From: Isoetes taiwanensis
Taxonomy: Eukaryota; Streptophyta; Lycopodiopsida; Isoetales; Isoetaceae
Reading direction: 5' to 3'
Assembly: GCA_021234155.1 (NCBI GenBank)
Contig: JAJEKV010000003.1
Coordinates: 20,632,386 to 20,696,385 of the forward strand
Length of the DNA: 64,000 bases
Shown: positions 24,772 to 38,367 of the stretch, in pieces
Layout: every line of letters starts with the position of its first letter
How positions within the stretch are numbered: position 1 is the stretch's first letter
Program-made: the position numbers and the translations under genes
Notes under the pieces: generated by a model
Told to the model about the DNA's origin: nothing
The model's database searches: none
What the model saw: only the letters and a program-made list of their open reading frames with translations

Positions 24772-26620
24772 CTAGCGGTAGGAGCCAAGGGATCGAACTG
24801 ACGGCGTACTGAGTAGCTCGTGCAGGGGCAGACCAAGTCGCACCAAGAGAATGTAGCGAGCCCGAATCTGACTATAGGCTGGACAACTCTGGAAGGCATG
24901 GCTTTCATCCTCAACAACCCCCAGCGGGCAATACTGACAAAGCCAGTCCTGGCATGGCTCTCCAACCCACCGACCCGTCTCAAGCCGAAGATGGTGGGCC
25001 CCTGTTCGAATGGACGCGATGATCCTGCGCTTCTTCCTGGGCAACTAAGAACGCAGGTAGAGCTGTGGGCCTCGAACCAGGGTGGGGTTTATGTGTTGTT
25101 TGTAGTGTGCCATCTTTACATGTTCCAGAGCATGGTGGTCCCAGAGCTTCCCCAGGAAACAAGAGTCCCGTACCCCCTCAGCCTATCCCGGCCGGCGTCT
25201 GTGTGCACCTGGACGCACCTATGTGCGTCACGTTCAGTAGCGCCCGACCCACTTGGCTCTCTTGTCCTTCCAACAAGCCCCGAAGTCGTTGCGGGCTCAT
25301 CGCCACGGCCAGAAGCCAAGTCGCGCGGGAGCCGAGTGTCGCCTATGCCGCCACGGGGCCGCATGCCGCGGGGGCATGAATCCCGTGGTCCCGCAAGAAG
25401 ATCCGATATGGAACCGAGGGCTTGACCCCAAGTGCCGCGTAAAAATGCCTTCGGACCTGCTCTAAGTCGTTCCAAGTCGCCAAAGACACCACTTTGGGCC
25501 CCACACCTCGACCCCATACGTAACAACCGCTCCTCCACGGTTCGAAACAAATGTATTTGGTGGCCCCAAATCCATACAAAACTCTATCATGTGACTATTG
25601 TTTTGCATTGCGCATAACGCCTTCCAACCTCTGCGGTCACCCGGCTTAATGGATACATCTCAATACATTGAGGACGGAAATTCCACCCCCGTGTACTTGT
25701 AGCCGGGTGTGACCTCTACCATCCCACGATCGATAAGTGAGCCGGAGGTGCTGAATGACGCGAGGAGGATATGAGGACCACCTTAGTCTTGGCCAGGTTG
25801 ACACGCATGTCCGTCGCTTAGCAAAATGTGTCCGGTGGCATCTAGGTGTGCCCCGCATGCCCTCCGGGTGTAATGCGGGCCAAGAGGTCCACATCATCCG
25901 CATAGATGAGTGCCGGATGATCGGTGCAAGAGTCGTATACCGCCCCATTGGCGGCAAGCCAGGCTTCCAACTGGTCAATGTAAAGTCCAAAGAGTGTGGG
26001 TGAGAGAAGAAGACCTTGCCTAACTCCAATGCTGCTGGCAAATGATCGCCCTTCGGTTGCATGCGGCCCTCAGAAGCTCTCGTGACAGCCCAGACGTACG
26101 CTCGTTAGCAGATCCATAGGGAGCCCCAGATGGTGCAATCTCACCCACAACTTTTCCCGGGGTACTGTGTCGAAAGCTTTTGCAAAGTCCACAAAACAAA
26201 GAGCATGAGTCCTCCCGATGATTCCTGCCGTCCCCCACTGGGGCCCCCGAGTGTGAAGATGTGATCAATGGTCGAATGTCTGGGTCGGAAGCTTGCTTTG
26301 GGTAAGTGCCCCGACCGCCTCTGCCCATCCGGGTTTTCTTTGCTCGAGAATGCCCGCGCACAGCTTGACAAACACTGAGCTGACCATGATGGTTCGGTAA
26401 TTGGCTGGACAGTGTGGGTCCCCTGCCTTGTAGATTGGAACAACCTTGCTTGTGGTCCATGACCGGGGAAAACCCTCTTGCAGCACCCTGTTGAACAGTG
26501 CAACAAGGACGGGCACCATGGGCTGTCCTGCCCACTTGAGCAACTAAAACTGCGGCCGTCTAAGTCCGGGCCGCCTTCCCATTAGCCAGCGCCTGCAGCC
26601 CCTCTTCGGCATCTTCTTCG
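24772..26620 (-). pseudogene. LINE ORF2 reverse transcriptase and C-terminal finger
   Basis: Minus-strand frames give LLKWAGQPM..VALFNRVLQEGFPRSW, VVPIYKAGDPHCPANYRTI (26543-26265), then LPTQTFDH/SFRPRHSTIDHIF and ALIYADDVDLLAR near 25915-25870. The YADD box is the polymerase catalytic motif. Near the end, a frame at 25044-24772 has CQYCPLGVVEDESHAFQSC, a C-X2-C-X9-H-X4-C finger found at the C-terminus of LINE ORF2 proteins. The frame changes several times and has stops, so no complete protein can be made. Confidence 0.8.
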
Positions 26621-27196
26621 TGATCACCGGCGGTGGGCCATGTTATGGGGCACATCCGTCCGTGTTCCCGGGGATCATAAAGCATTGCGTAGGTGTATGC
26701 TCCCATTGCACCGCCGTGATGTTCCCTCGAGGGTCGTGGCTGGCCCGCAGAGTACCTGCGCCGTAAAGTTCGGGTGGAAGGCGTCCGATGAGGGCGAACA
26801 TTTCTCCTTGGTGCCTTGCCGGTACCTTGCCTTTGTTTCCTTGAGGAAGGCACGGTAATGGCCGGGCGGCCTGAGCTTCGTGATGTCCCGATCCACGATG
26901 AGACGGAGTGCGCGTTTGCGTTCCTTACACTCAGCATCAAACCGTCACATTGCTACGCGGGAAGGTTGCGGCCTCGATCTCGGTGTGGGGAGGTCTCCCA
27001 AAGCACACTGCTCGCCCACATTGCGAGGAGCTCAACCAGCTGGTCGGGTTTGTTTGCTCCAGCAGGGGCCGCAGAACCGTCCGGGAGGGCCGCGGCGTGT
27101 CGGCGTAACCCTCCGCTGCGCCATAATCCAAAGCGCAACCAGGCGGACAAGGTGCTGGCACCGGGGGGCCGAAGCGCCTGGCCAGGCCAGCTTCAC

Positions 27197-27990
27197 ATAG
27201 AGTGGGAGGTGATACGAAGTCGGCCTCCCTGCGTCCGGATTGTCCGCGCCGGCGTGAAAATGGTCGACAAGGTGTACATCCTGCTTGTGACCACTATGAC
27301 ATAATCCACGACACTAGTTCCGCCGCCGTGATTGTCCTGTCTGCAAGTGTACCCGTGGGAAGAGGGCCATTGTGGTAGGCCATTGCATGTGAGCAGGTCA
27401 AAGATACCGCACATTAGGAGCAATTGTCTGCCGAAGCGGGTGACCTGACTGTCATCTGAGTGGCGTGTGCAAGCTGCCTCTGCGGGACGCAACTGCAGCA
27501 CATCATCCGCATCTAGCCACATGGCCTGTTCCACCGCGATGAACTCTCCAAGGAGCATGACTCTGCCCATCCGCTTGTGCTGCTGTATGTCATCATATAG
27601 ATTGACATACGGGTCCATCCTGTCCACCTCCAGGTGGCTGTAATAGAAGGGACTCTCTGCATGGGAAAAGTAGCAAGTAGCTAGGAAGAGAGGATATCCG
27701 TCAGTGTGGTGCACTCGGATCCACAAGTAGCGGTTATGTCTGTCGGTCTTCTGGAGGGAAACCAAATGTGCCAAGGCTACCCGGTAGTAGCAGGCAACCC
27801 CACCGTGCCCACGTCTCCCTGTACAACTATTGAACATTGAAAAATGCTGGTACCCTGGCAGATCGGGCAGCTTGTGGCCTGGGTGTTCCCATGTCTCCAT
27901 GAGGAAGATGAGTTACATATCCACAGCTACTGAATTGAGGCTATTGCCCTTCTGCCACGGAAAACCCCGACAGTTCCAGACCACCACCCG
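27197..27990 (-). pseudogene. LINE ORF2 apurinic-type endonuclease domain
   Basis: The minus strand starts with VVVWNCRGFPWQKGN, passes a stop, then LMETWEHPGHKLPDLPG, RRGHGGVACYYR, VMLLGEF and TSVVDYVIV. This matches the exonuclease/endonuclease/phosphatase fold that nicks target DNA in LINEs. The usual GDFN box reads GEFIA here and the terminal SDH is not preserved (TSHS), so two catalytic positions are altered. The 27900-27193 part is one open frame. Confidence 0.75.
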
Positions 27991-28654
27991 GAGGCACAAT
28001 TCCTATTGAGCGGTCGGAGATGCTTGTGTAGTGTGTATCACGGATGGACCAAAAATGAGCAGACCGAAGTTGCGGGGGCAAACCGGACAAGGTAAGCCGA
28101 TGCGCCAGGGGCAAAGATTTGGTCGAAAGGGAGCAGACCGAATTGTAGGGCGATTGCGGAGGACCGGAGCGAGGCGCTAGTGGTAGCATTTGGTCGAAAG
28201 GTGTGTACCGCAAAGATTTGGTCGACCGCAGGGGTCCCCGACCGGGCGGACTCCCTCCCCCGCGATGCCTCCTGCCAGACTTGGGGTAAGATCCCGCCAC
28301 ATCTGAGATGTGCCCTTCAAGAACTTGCCCCCGCCGCTAAAGATGGCCTCTGAACTTGTGCATCCGCAACCGTGGAACACCACTTCGGCCGGGTGACTGT
28401 TATTTGGACCCCACACCCGGGCTGGTCAGCGCGGGAATTGAAACAGTCCTGGACCAGAAACGTCATCGCCCAAGGATCGTATTGTGTATCTTCCGAGTGA
28501 GATTCTCTCCCGGCCTCTTCCCAAGCAGCCCAGAACTACCGGGTTGTGGCTCCGTCGCCAAGGCCCGCGAGCTCGGCGCCCCGGTGAGGCAGCACCGCCC
28601 ACTCGCCCGGGTGGCGCACGCGTGTGATGATGGTGCGGCAGGGCGGGCCGTAGC

Positions 28655-29639
28655 CTATCGGGCGCTCGGGTTGACCAGTGACCCCGTTGACGCCTTGCGG
28701 GTTGTTGGGGCTTGCGGTAATCGGTGTGTCATGTCTTTGTAGCCGTTTTCTTCAAGTCCGGGCTCGGCTCTTGCAAGGCTTGGTCTGTCTTGCCATCTCA
28801 GCGTCGCGGTGCCGCCATTGTTCATCGCCTGCACGGAGGCCCTTGCCTTGCCGGGCAATGACGGTCGAGACTCCTGCATTTCCCAGTCCGTGCAAATCCT
28901 TCTCGAAGGGTGCTTTCGATCTTTGCTGGTTAACTTCAAGGCGACACCTTCCCTAATCTTCGCGGCGGTAGCCTCCTCAACTTCCAAGCTGGAGTGTGGC
29001 TGTGCGGGCGCCCGTGCCATGGCATTGGCCTCATCAACCTCGTCGCGGTGAGGCGTGATTGCAAGTGTCACCGCTCTGCTTTCGATGCGGTAATCTGTCT
29101 CGCAGCGTCCAGGGTATCCATGCGAGCCTGCATGTCTGCGAGCACCTGCCGGTCTTGTCTCTCAGAGTGCACCAAGCGGATGCTGTCGTCCATCCGGTGT
29201 GCTTGGGTCTCCAATTCAGTGATCTGTTGTTTTGCTATCACCAACTGTCTGCGCAACACGTAGGATGTTGCAGACTCCATCTCCGTCTCCAGGCCCGCAA
29301 TGCGGGCACTATTGGCCTCAACCCCAGCTTGGATGGCGGCCCAAGGTTCTGCCAACGGAGGGGGCCCTGTGGGGCCTGAGCAGCTAACTTCCGGCTGCCG
29401 AGCCGGCCTGGCTGTGTGGGCCTTGGCCCCGGCCTCCTTCTTCATAGAGGATGTCTCTCCCTTGCCCATTGCGTCTGCACGGGGCCTCTTCTTGGTGGCC
29501 CTTGTTGGTTTTCCCAGGCAGGTTCGGCCTGTGGGAGGTCAGCAGACTGTGCTGGGGTTTGCCCGAGGTGGGGTGCTGTGGTCTGTGGAAGCTCACCTGC
29601 TAGGGGTGAGTCCGGACACTGGGCTGCTTCTGTGGCCAT
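28655..29639 (-). pseudogene. LINE ORF1, coiled-coil gag-like protein
   Basis: Two overlapping minus-strand frames (29469-29068 and 29071-28655) encode a basic, alanine- and proline-rich start (MGKGETSSMKKEAGAK), a heptad-bearing coiled coil (AGLETEMESATSY..AKQQITELETQ..RMDDSIRLV) and a polar tail. This fits a LINE ORF1 RNA-binding protein, but no zinc knuckle or RNA-recognition motif is visible. The 5' end of the element lies near 29640. On the opposite strand this region fuses by chance to the copia integrase frame. Confidence 0.55.
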
Positions 29640-29652
29640 GACTGGGGGTATG

Positions 29653-31503
29653 GCACGTCAAGCAAGGTTTAGGCTAAGGGAGAGAGCTAAAGGGATCTTG
29701 AAACTCGTGCATACAGATCTTTGTGGACCACTGAACATAACAGGAATTTCAGGTAAGAGATATTTTATAACTTTCATTGATGACTACAGTAGGAAAACAA
29801 GAGTTTATTGCTTGAGAAGTAAGAATTTGGCCTTTGAGGCTTTCAAAATATTTGCAGCAGAAGTGGAATGCTCTACAGGTAAAAAAATCAAGTGTGTTAG
29901 ATCAGACAGAGGAGGGGAGTATATGTCAGCAAAGTTCATAACTTATTGCCAGAAGAATGGAATAAAAAGACAATATACTTGCAGTTATACTCCTCAGCAA
30001 AATGGCATAGCTGAGAGAAAAAACAAAAGCATTTTAAATGCTGTTAGAGCAATGCTCAAACACTCTGGACTTCCTAATTTCCTGTGGGAAGAAGCAGTCA
30101 AAACTGCTGTTGTAGTACAAAATACATTACCAACAAAGACACTAGCTGGAAAAAGTCCAGATGAATTATGGTCAGGAAAGCCATCAAATTATGAAAAACT
30201 TAGAGCATTTGGATGCTTGACTTATACCCATATACCAGAAGAAAAAAGGTTAAAGCTTGATGATAGATCATTAATTACTTATTTAGTAGGATATGATGAT
30301 CATTCAAAAGGATATAGGATATATGACCCTGCAAATAGGAAAGTTAAAGTCAGCAGAGATGTTGAATTTGTTGAAAAGGAATTATACAAGCCCAGGGGAA
30401 TAAATATTGAGCCTATGCAAACTGAAATGACAAAATCTCTGGCAGAAGAGGAGCAAAACAAGGCAGAAGAATTAAGAGAACCATCAGGCGAATCAAGACA
30501 TGAGAATGCTGAAAGTGATAGTGATGAAGATGAGGAAAAGGAGGAGACTGAACAAAATCAGGATATGGAAAATAATCTAGAAATCTCTCTTGAAAATCCA
30601 AGAGTAGTACACAGGAGAAGAAAAACAGAAGGAGAAAGGTTAAAGGAGGATTTAAACATAAATGTTGAAAATTATGGAAGAGAGAATGATGGTAAAAGCA
30701 GCAGGTTGCACAAAGGAATCATAAGTGAAGCATTAATGGTCTTGGAAAATGGAATTCCTGAGACTTTTGAGGATGCCATAAATAGTCTAAATGAAAACAT
30801 GTGGAGAAAAGCAATGGAAGATGAAATAAATGCTTTTGACAGAACTGCAACCTATGAATTGGTTGAAATGCCTAAAAATATAAACATTGTTGGAAATAAA
30901 TGGGTTTACAAGTTAAAGTTGAATGCAGATGGAAGTACTAAGTATAAGACGAGACTTGTATCTCAGGGATTCTCTCAAAAACAAGGTATAGACTATGAAG
31001 AGACCTATTCTCCAGTGGTTAAGTTAACAAGTGTTAGAATGTTAATTGCTATGGCAAATGCTTATGATCTAGAGCTACATCATATGGATGTTAGCACAAC
31101 CTTCTTGAATGCAGATTTAGAAGAAGAAATCTTCATGAAACAAGCCCCTAGCTTTGAGGAAGGTGAAAACAAAGTCTGGAAATTAAAGAAAGTAGTATAC
31201 GGTCTGAAGCAATCACATAGACAGTGGAACAAATGCATTGATAATTACCTAAAAGAACAGGGTTTTGAGGCACTAAAGTATGATGGAAATGTGTACATTT
31301 TTAGAGATGAGCAAGATTATTGTATAGTGGGAATATATGTAGATGATTGTGTTATGGCAGCCAGCAGCACGATGATATTAGATAAATGCAAGAACATATT
31401 GAAGGAAAGATTCCAAATGTTAGATTTAGGTGAGTTAAGACAATTTTTAGGGGTTGAGATTACACGATTACACTCTTTGAGGAAAGATGCATCAATACTA
31501 TGA
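29653..31503 (+). pseudogene. Copia integrase and reverse transcriptase
   Basis: After the LINE the copia frame resumes with LKLVHTDLCGPLN. Integrase catalytic residues are visible as HTD (about 29710), SDRGGEY (about 29909) and NGIAERKN (about 30003-30026), so the D,D,E triad is intact. A glutamate-rich linker follows (about 30430-30600), then reverse transcriptase: NKWVYKLKLNADGS, KTRLVSQGFSQKQGIDY, the YVDD box near 31337 and LDLGELRQFLGVEI. A frameshift after RLHSLRKDAS ends the frame at 31503. The same open frame extends upstream to 29416 only because the antisense LINE happens to be open; that part is not copia. Confidence 0.85.
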
Positions 31504-32064
31504 TTGACAGGTTCAAAATGACAGAATGTAACTCTACTAGAACACCAGTTGTACCAGGAATGAAGATTTCAAAAAGGCTTTGCGCACAGACAGATAAAGA
31601 AAGAGAGGAGATGTTAGAAATTCCTTATAGGCCTCTGGTGGAAAGTTTGTTGTACATAGCAAACAACACAAGGCCTGATATTGCCTATATAGTGAACGTT
31701 CTTAGCAGATACAATAATGACCCTGGGAAGACACATTGGCTAGCAGCTAAAAGGGTATTGAGATATCTGAAGGGAACAAAAAATACTGGTATAGCTTTTT
31801 ACTCAAATGATTTAATATTGAAGGCATATTGTGATGCAGATTGGTGTGGAGATCAAGATGAGCGAAAATCAACCTCAGGTTATTTGCTAATGCTTGGAGG
31901 AGGACCAGTTAGTTGGAGAAGCAAAAAGCAATCATCAATTGTCTTGTCTACAGCAGAGTCAGAATATGCAGCAACAACACTTGCAGCAAAAGAAATAGTT
32001 TGGTGCAAGAGATTTTTAGAAGAACTTGGTTTATTTCAAGAAGAAGGTACAAAGTTATGTGAGC
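31500..32064 (+). pseudogene. Copia RNase H domain, 3'-truncated
   Basis: The frame continues the copia polyprotein after a one-base-type frameshift: MIDRFKMTECNSTRTP, PYRPLVESLLYIANNTRPDI, AYCDADWCGDQDERKSTSGY and STAESEYAATTLAAKEIVW. The Asp and Glu residues of the RNase H active site are present. It breaks off after FQEEGTKLCEL, where CDNQSA-like sequence normally follows, and unrelated AT-rich sequence begins. Confidence 0.8.
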
Positions 32065-32069
32065 TATAG

Positions 32070-32655
32070 TGCGATATATATAATTGTATTAAACGATAAG
32101 TATAAATGTGATGGGCATGTAAAACAATGAGGATAGCAATATATGAGTTGTTAAAACTGTAACGAAATAAGGAAAAAAAATTGATACAAAATTAAATTAG
32201 GGCAGATTGTAATAAACTAAACATATAGACAGAAGTTAATATGCCTTGAATGACTTGGTATTAAACAGTGCGAGAATTATAAGTGTGTGTGTTATATTAA
32301 AAGAAGAAATAGAAGTTGTCTAAATTAGATATGATGTGATATAGTATCACTGCAATGTATATCTATAAGAGTATAACATGAATGAATAGTCTGGTAAAGA
32401 GAGGTATGTATCAATCAGTATAGTGAAATAAAGAAGTGAGTAATCATGGATTCCAGAAGAGTTCCAACCATTGCGGAACTCATGGCCCCGAATGTAACAG
32501 TGGGACTTTCACAAACCGTCAGGCATTCGTCATTTAATGGTCACGGTTGACCCCAACACGTGCTCACCGACATGCAAGCTTCTGTTGAGGATTCAGGTAT
32601 CTGAAGGCCTATAATGTCCTTCACATAAGCCTTTTCGAGAAGTATACATTTGGTT
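32070..32655. other. AT-rich interval, no gene recognised
   Basis: No ORF of note. The part from about 32440 (ttgcggaactcatggccccg) may already be the integrase C-terminus of the chromovirus relic that follows. Confidence 0.25.
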
Positions 32656-33727
32656 CTAAGATACTATATGGATTCTAAATGCGCGTGGATATGACGGACG
32701 AGCAAGTAGAACTACACGTGTCTTACTTGGTTAAGTGGACCCACTTACCAAAGGAGGATACAACATCAGTCCTCGAGGATTTTGATGGAGCTTACCTGGA
32801 TTTCCTACGACAACGTCACGCATCCGCCAACAATAACGCCATCAACTCCGGCTTCGACGGAAAGCAGGGCATGCTACAACCACCAACCAATATCTCGTGA
32901 GCCTTTGATCCGTCAGGGATCATGCAGGCCAGCCTTCATGCAGCAGGAATCGGACTAGATGCATCATAGGAATGGGGATGTGCATATAGGCATGATAGGG
33001 CGCCTTCGTCTACAGCTATAATGAGAACATTACCATTCCTTATGCCAAGATGGATGGCAAGCCTTAGGCATGATAGATTTCCCCTTCTTCATTTTTTCTT
33101 CTTCAAAGGGGGTGGTCCCTTCAACCACAACATATAGATTAATTTGTACATACTGATGTCTTGTGATTCTGTAGGTCAAATCCGTTTACCTTGGCGCCTA
33201 CAGCTTCTTTTAAGGGCCATTATGGGCCCATGTTCCTATTGTGATATGTATTTTTTTAGTTGCACTGCTAGGCCCTATAGGCTACGGTCTACCGAGGACC
33301 AATGTCGTGCTTGCTTATGTATTATTTCTACAGTGTCGCTTTTTGACCGACAATGGTCCTAAATGATGATCCTGTATGATCTATATATGTATCTTTTATA
33401 TCACCGACCTAAGTTCGTTCAATCTTCCTTTCAATCTCCTTGTACTTAACCATCTAACCCCAATGCTACGGACAACATAACTCGTTATGTTCCCTTCCAC
33501 ATAACATTGCTCAAACTAATTACCATTCAACTCTCGTACAGTTATAAATTGCACATTATGCGTCATTTCAAACTTGATCCCTTTGAACATGACAACTTTT
33601 GTGTGACTTATAATTTTGCATTACCTTTTAAAGGTGGGGAGACTTGCCTCCGACATGCCACATGTTGGCCCAAAGCAAGATCAATCTTGATGCTGAGGAC
33701 ATCATCATTTTCAAGGTGGGGAGAATG
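32656..33727 (+). pseudogene. Chromovirus 3' internal end: chromodomain and polypurine tract
   Basis: The 32679-32900 frame has ELHVSYLVKWTHLPKEDTT..FDGAYLDF, the chromodomain that ends the pol of Ty3/gypsy chromoviruses and helps target insertion by binding chromatin marks. Non-coding sequence follows, and at 33714-33727 the polypurine tract aaggtggggagaat precedes the LTR. Everything upstream in pol is missing. The stretch around 32985 (taggcatgatagggcgcc) is matched at about 47130 by the second chromovirus end. Confidence 0.65.
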
Positions 33728-35280
33728 TGATGTTCCACGTATTTATATGCCTTTTGGGTATAAATACATGACACATCACTATAAATAATTAATGGTGCAT
33801 TAATTATTCATAAGCCAAGGTTATAGCTATATAAATCATTAATTGTTACGGTGGAAACCTAACCCAAAACCCTAATTCGAATTTAGGGCTTAACCTAATA
33901 TTAAAAGGGCTAAAATACTAAATTAATTAATGATAACCAATTTAGAATTGCCACCTGGCCCAAATCGATTAGGCAAGGCAGACCTGCTAACTTGGAACAC
34001 CCAAATTGGGGTTTCCACCTCCAATTTGCCCCAATTCGATTTGGGGGCAGTTGGAGAAGGAGAAGGAGCTTATTCAACCAGCAGGTCACGGAGGACCTGA
34101 GAGATGGGAGATCTAGCTCAGATACCAGTTAATAGGCTTAGTTAGCTTGAGATTCTAGCTAGGAACTAATCCTTGCTTGTTGGATGGATGATTAGTCTCT
34201 CTAATTTATGTTCTATATGAGATTGTGATAGATGTATCAGATATGAATGCTCTCTTTCTGTTCCTCCTGTGTTGTATGGGTAAAAGGGGGGTAGAGACCT
34301 AAAGGCCAACTAGGATTAGATATGCTCCTAGTTAGAACCCCTTAAATCCCATTAGATGCGGCATGTGCACAAGAGCCCACCTGGTTGTGGATGCTATATC
34401 GTGATTCACCAGATAATGGGCACAATGGTGAAACAGGGGTGGGGTCTTGCCTAGCATGGCTATAGGACTCCTATAGTGTGCTAGGCTTATAGTCGGTCCT
34501 CGCATTTAGGGCCGGGTATGGGTCCGACACCTCCTGGGTCACAGAAAACATGCCTATATGGACGTCCTGGGCTCGATAGGTGCGCCAAGGCAGCCCATGG
34601 ATTTTGGGGGGTTGAAGTCGGGTACAAATGCGTGTGCACCGAGGTGGCACGTATCCTTTAGCACACCCAGGGATCTATTGTGCCCGGAGAGGGGATGCCT
34701 CCCTGACCTGCCTCATCGGACCAGGGAGATATAACCTAGAGTAGTCCCATAGGGTGATTCCATGAGATTGCATCTCCAAAAGGCTACAATCGCGCCATAG
34801 CATGTTTCAGCCTATCTACAAAGTGTGCATAGGAGGGACGGATGGGGTGGACTACCCTAACCATTGTTCTATGCCAGCCAACGCCATGTTATACCTCTAT
34901 TTGTTGTTATCCGGAGGCCTTGACTGTCAGTCGATCCCCATGAGTCTGAGGCGAGGGTAGAGCCCTTATTTATGGTGCATTTCCTTTGTTATGTTGGTAT
35001 TATGTTGTTAGTTGTATTGACGATGATGGGCCACCCTTCATGGTGGTATATTATTTATTAGTATTGTTGTCAGGTGCTAACATATATGTACGCTTTGACT
35101 ATATAGGATTCCCATAGAAGGCGTGGGACGAATGACACCTCCGTGTATTTCACCGGACACTTGGCCATCACAAGTGGCCCGAGTCAGACAGAGGGCCTTT
35201 CCATGGTGATGGAGTCACCATGGGAGGGGAATTTTCCGTATTTATACGATGGGAGCATCGTATGGATTCGGGGAGCGTCA
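33728..35280 (+). mobile_element. Chromovirus LTR, copy 1
   Basis: It begins TGATGTTCC directly after a polypurine tract and ends GGGGAGCGTCA, about 1.55 kb. The second copy at 47644-49229 begins TGACGTTCC and ends GGGGACGTCA. Internal blocks match in order, including ggtagagacct (34290 versus 48350) and the ggcggatgg..gtggactaccc segment (34840 versus 48817). No primer binding site follows, so this is a 3' LTR and not the 5' LTR of an element extending downstream. Confidence 0.7.
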
Positions 35281-36800
<1,520 letters not shown>

Positions 36801-37048
36801 TTGACCATTGTGATGCAGATGGTTGTTGATTTTGTGGTGCATTGTTTTGCACATGGGACTCAGACAGAAATTTATATGCTAAACACAAATATTCTAACTA
36901 TTTTTGGCGTTCTACTTATTGGAAGAGGCGAGAATAACCATTTGGTCTGCTATGTAGCTGGCATTGCTAATAGCTTGGTTATACTGCTGATTAGGTATGC
37001 CGAAACGATTGGTAGACATATCCAAAGGATTGGTTTAAGGATCAAGAA

Positions 37049-37060
37049 GCTCTTATACCA
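37049..37060 (-). other. Primer binding site of the minus-strand gypsy relic
   Basis: The complement reads TGGTATAAGAGC, one base different from the plant initiator-Met-tRNA site TGGTATCAGAGC. It lies upstream of the minus-strand gag at the expected distance, so the LTR should lie at higher coordinates. Confidence 0.6.
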
Positions 37061-37061
37061 A

Positions 37062-38367
37062 AATGATATGAATATAAAATCTTATGGCAAAACAATATTC
37101 TCTGAAGATCAAACAAACAAAAGACAACTCAAAAATCCAGCCTCAAAGGCTAAGCTCACCACCCAACAGGGCTATCCTGAGCAAGAGATATTGAGAGAAA
37201 GACAGAGTTTTTGGAAAGGATTGGCTTAAAGGGAGAAATCAACTGAACACTAGAACATCTGTTCTAGCAAGATCTCAAATCAAAAAGAAGGAATTAATTA
37301 GAGGAATGGCTAGAGAAAGATTTGGGTCAATCACCGAGAGAATTGATAGAATCCACTATCCAATTCCTCCACATAAGTTTTTACCAAAATATTATCTCAG
37401 AGGATAGATTAGGGAATAGAGCAGGCTGAATTCAGAAAATCAATGGTGGTCTTTGAGTTCGATTTGTCAGAGGTTGCAAGTCGGAAGAGATGGACGTTAG
37501 AAACCCAGTTGCTGTTGAGCCGTTCAAGATCTACTGTAGCAAGTCGAATTGCTATTGGCTTGGCTGCAATTTTTGCCACATGTTTGATTCTGCTCCTTTA
37601 ATAACTTGTGTTCTGCTACAAGCCTTTTCTGAAAGGCTTTCTATGACTTTTTAATAACTAAAAGGCTTTATCTTTAAATGGACTTCTTATTTTAAACCCT
37701 TAAGGCTTTGTTTACATACTTCCGACATTCTTTCTCCTTCTCTTGTCCATAGCCGCTCCCCGAAGCACCACCATATCAGAATGCAATACCTTGCGTTGCA
37801 AGAAAACAAACAGTCTAAATACCCTCAGGGATGCCCAAGTTGCACCCCTGCTAAGGTGCAAGGTGCACTGTTTATAACAAATAAACTTTGGTAAGGAATT
37901 AAAATAAAACTTAAATTGGCTGATAATGGGTGCAACATTCCCTAAGGCACAAAAGTTTCAACGGATCTGCTAATTCTGGCAGCGACTTCATGGTCACGGA
38001 GCTACTCCTGAGATTCCACCAATTAGCCCAAAATTTTGGGCCAAGGAATTTCGGCCCCCCAAGGAACACACCTTGCAATTTTCGAGACAAAAAGAGACCT
38101 GTGAAAAAATGTCGTTTCTGGCCCTTGGCATTTGAAAACACAGCACTTGTAACCGCATCAAATCGCATCTACCGCCTCTACCCTCGGAATCCTTGATTCC
38201 CCCGCGATGCTACAGAGTCCTTGACTCAGATTTGATGCCTGTGAATCCCAGAAGATTGACTCAGAGGATTCCAGAGGCTCCAGCCAACCAAGCATGCCTC
38301 TGTCTGGAATTCCTAAGTTGTTAAATAGGCCCCACATTCCTCATTGATTGGCTCTTCATGGAGCCAG
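37062..38367 (-). other. Probable LTR of the minus-strand gypsy relic, then unassigned sequence
   Basis: Position next to the primer binding site suggests that about 37062-37800 is the 5' LTR, but no second copy exists to set its limits. The plus-strand ORF at 36687-37229 overlaps gag and this LTR and is not credible as a gene. From about 37850 to 38367 there is unassigned sequence leading into the tandem array. Confidence 0.35.

Larger units (their letters stand above)
24525..29650 (-). mobile_element. GC-rich LINE inserted antisense into the copia element
   Basis: On the minus strand the order is ORF1 (29639-28655), endonuclease (27990-27197), reverse transcriptase (about 26600-25650), C-terminal Cys/His finger (about 24939-24883) and a (CCTT)7 tail at 24552-24525 joined directly to copia sequence. 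This is a nearly full-length non-LTR element with a microsatellite-like tail instead of poly-A. Its base composition is plainly more GC-rich than the copia host on either side. Many frameshifts and stops make it inactive. A clean target duplication was not found; TCAAGATCAAGG on the left and TCAAGCAAGG on the right are at best a degraded one. Confidence 0.8.
22286..32064 (+). mobile_element. Ty1/copia retrotransposon, broken and split by a LINE
   Basis: Order along the plus strand is 5' LTR (about 22286-22947), primer binding site (22949-22960), gag, protease and GAG-pre-integrase (to about 24524), an antisense LINE of about 5 kb, then integrase, reverse transcriptase and RNase H (about 29653-32064). 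Gag before pol with integrase ahead of reverse transcriptase is the copia order. Stops and frameshifts are present in gag, before RNase H and near protease. The RNase H domain stops short after LCEL and no 3' LTR similar to the 5' one follows, so the 3' end is deleted. The LTR start is an estimate from a TG dinucleotide, because there is no second LTR to compare. Confidence 0.85.

Noticed and set aside
25116-25550. Long GC-rich ORFs on both strands in the LINE
   Set aside because: High GC lowers stop frequency in every frame; only frames with RT, endonuclease, finger or coiled-coil features were kept.
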